Assembly: GCA_002299495.1 (NCBI GenBank)
Contig: DBNZ01000091.1
Span: forward strand, 1-5,472
Reading direction: 5' to 3'
Source: Methylococcaceae bacterium UBA659
GTDB taxonomy: Bacteria; Pseudomonadota; Gammaproteobacteria; Methylococcales; Methylomonadaceae
Length of the DNA: 5,472 bases
The notes under the pieces were generated by a model, which had not been told where the DNA came from, did not search any database, and saw only the letters and a list, made by a program, of their open reading frames with translations. Below, piece by piece: positions 5,096 through 5,472 of this stretch (the stretch's first letter is position 1; each line of letters starts with the position of its first letter). The position numbers and the translations under genes are program-made.

Positions 5096-5472
5096 ATGAC
5101 ACCAATCCCTGACATCACCCTCGTCGGTGGCGGAATTATCGGCTTGCTCACCGCACGGGAATTTATCCAAGCGGGCGCCACCGCCGCTATTGTCGACAAA
5201 CAGGCGATTGGCCAGGAAGCCTCTTGGGCGGGTGGCGGAATTTTGCTGCCGCTTTATCCGTGGCGGCAGGCCGAGGCCATTAGCGAGCTGGTCTTAAAAA
5301 GCCTTGGCCTTTATCCAAAACTGATGGTGGATCTGCTGGCCCATACCGGACTGGACCCGGAATGGCGGCCCTGCGGCTTATTGGTGACAAAAAATCCGGA
5401 TGCCGGTCTGGCAAGGCGCTGGTGTGAGCGCCATCAAATCGCCTGTTTACCCGCCAAACCCGAGCATTTCAA
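5096..5472 (+). CDS. thiO: ThiO-type glycine oxidase, FAD-dependent, 3' end outside the window
   Basis: The 125 residues visible start with DITLVGGGIIGLLTAREF (6-23), a dinucleotide-binding fold with GGGIIG for FAD. D34 (AIVDK), at the end of strand 2, is placed to bind the ribose. GQEASWAGGGILLPLYPW (39-56) is the typical second block of ThiO and DadA-like amino-acid oxidases, and the W-x-x-G-G-G-x-L pattern favours ThiO. ThiO makes iminoglycine for the thiazole half of thiamine. The frame is open to the right edge, so about two thirds of the usual length is missing. The ATG at 5096 is chosen because a TAA lies directly before it in frame. The Shine-Dalgarno is weak (only AAAG 11 bases upstream). 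Other FAD-dependent amine oxidases remain possible. Confidence 0.8.
   Translation, partial: MTPIPDITLVGGGIIGLLTAREFIQAGATAAIVDKQAIGQEASWAGGGILLPLYPWRQAEAISELVLKSLGLYPKLMVDLLAHTGLDPEWRPCGLLVTKNPDAGLARRWCERHQIACLPAKPEHF

Overview
The window reads as a gene-dense bacterial chromosome segment, most likely from a gammaproteobacterium. Three things point that way: a FetAB-type transporter pair, an ISAs1-family insertion sequence, and an outer-membrane beta-barrel protein with an N-terminal coiled coil. A methylotroph/methanotroph-like host is possible, but that is an impression and not shown by the sequence.

Left part (1-992): an open frame enters from the left edge. It is followed by a class I SAM-dependent methyltransferase (106-936) that starts at TTG behind a strong Shine-Dalgarno. 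One base after its stop codon lies a folded element with the layout of an integron attC site: GCCCAAC box, 13-bp imperfect stem, spacer, GTTAG box. The methyltransferase is therefore best read as an integron gene cassette.

Middle (993-2208): a complete-looking 1216-bp ISAs1-family element has 19-bp terminal inverted repeats (17/19 matching) and one minus-strand transposase gene. It begins inside the right-hand core box of the attC. No 8-10 bp target duplication is visible, so the two flanks were probably joined by a rearrangement through the IS. The transposase has the DDE residues but carries an apparent 18-bp in-frame insertion that splits the conserved His-Trp-x-x-Glu-Asn block next to the catalytic Glu.

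Right of the IS (2209-3700): an overlapping pair encodes an ABC ATPase and a UPF0014 permease, i.e. a FetA/FetB-type transporter linked in E. coli to iron homeostasis. The IS end lies 54 bp upstream of the likely fetA start, so the native promoter is probably displaced.

Far right (3701-5472): a strong hairpin terminator closes a convergent minus-strand gene for an exported beta-barrel outer-membrane protein with an N-terminal coiled coil. A 342-bp divergent intergenic region follows. It holds a candidate minus-strand promoter with a 14-bp palindrome, a Fur-box-like site overlapping a TTGACT hexamer, and a small hairpin. The 5' part of a ThiO-type glycine oxidase gene, part of thiamine thiazole synthesis, runs off the right edge.

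No CRISPR array, rRNA, tRNA or clear novel defence system is visible. The most distinctive locus is the methyltransferase cassette, attC and ISAs1 junction.
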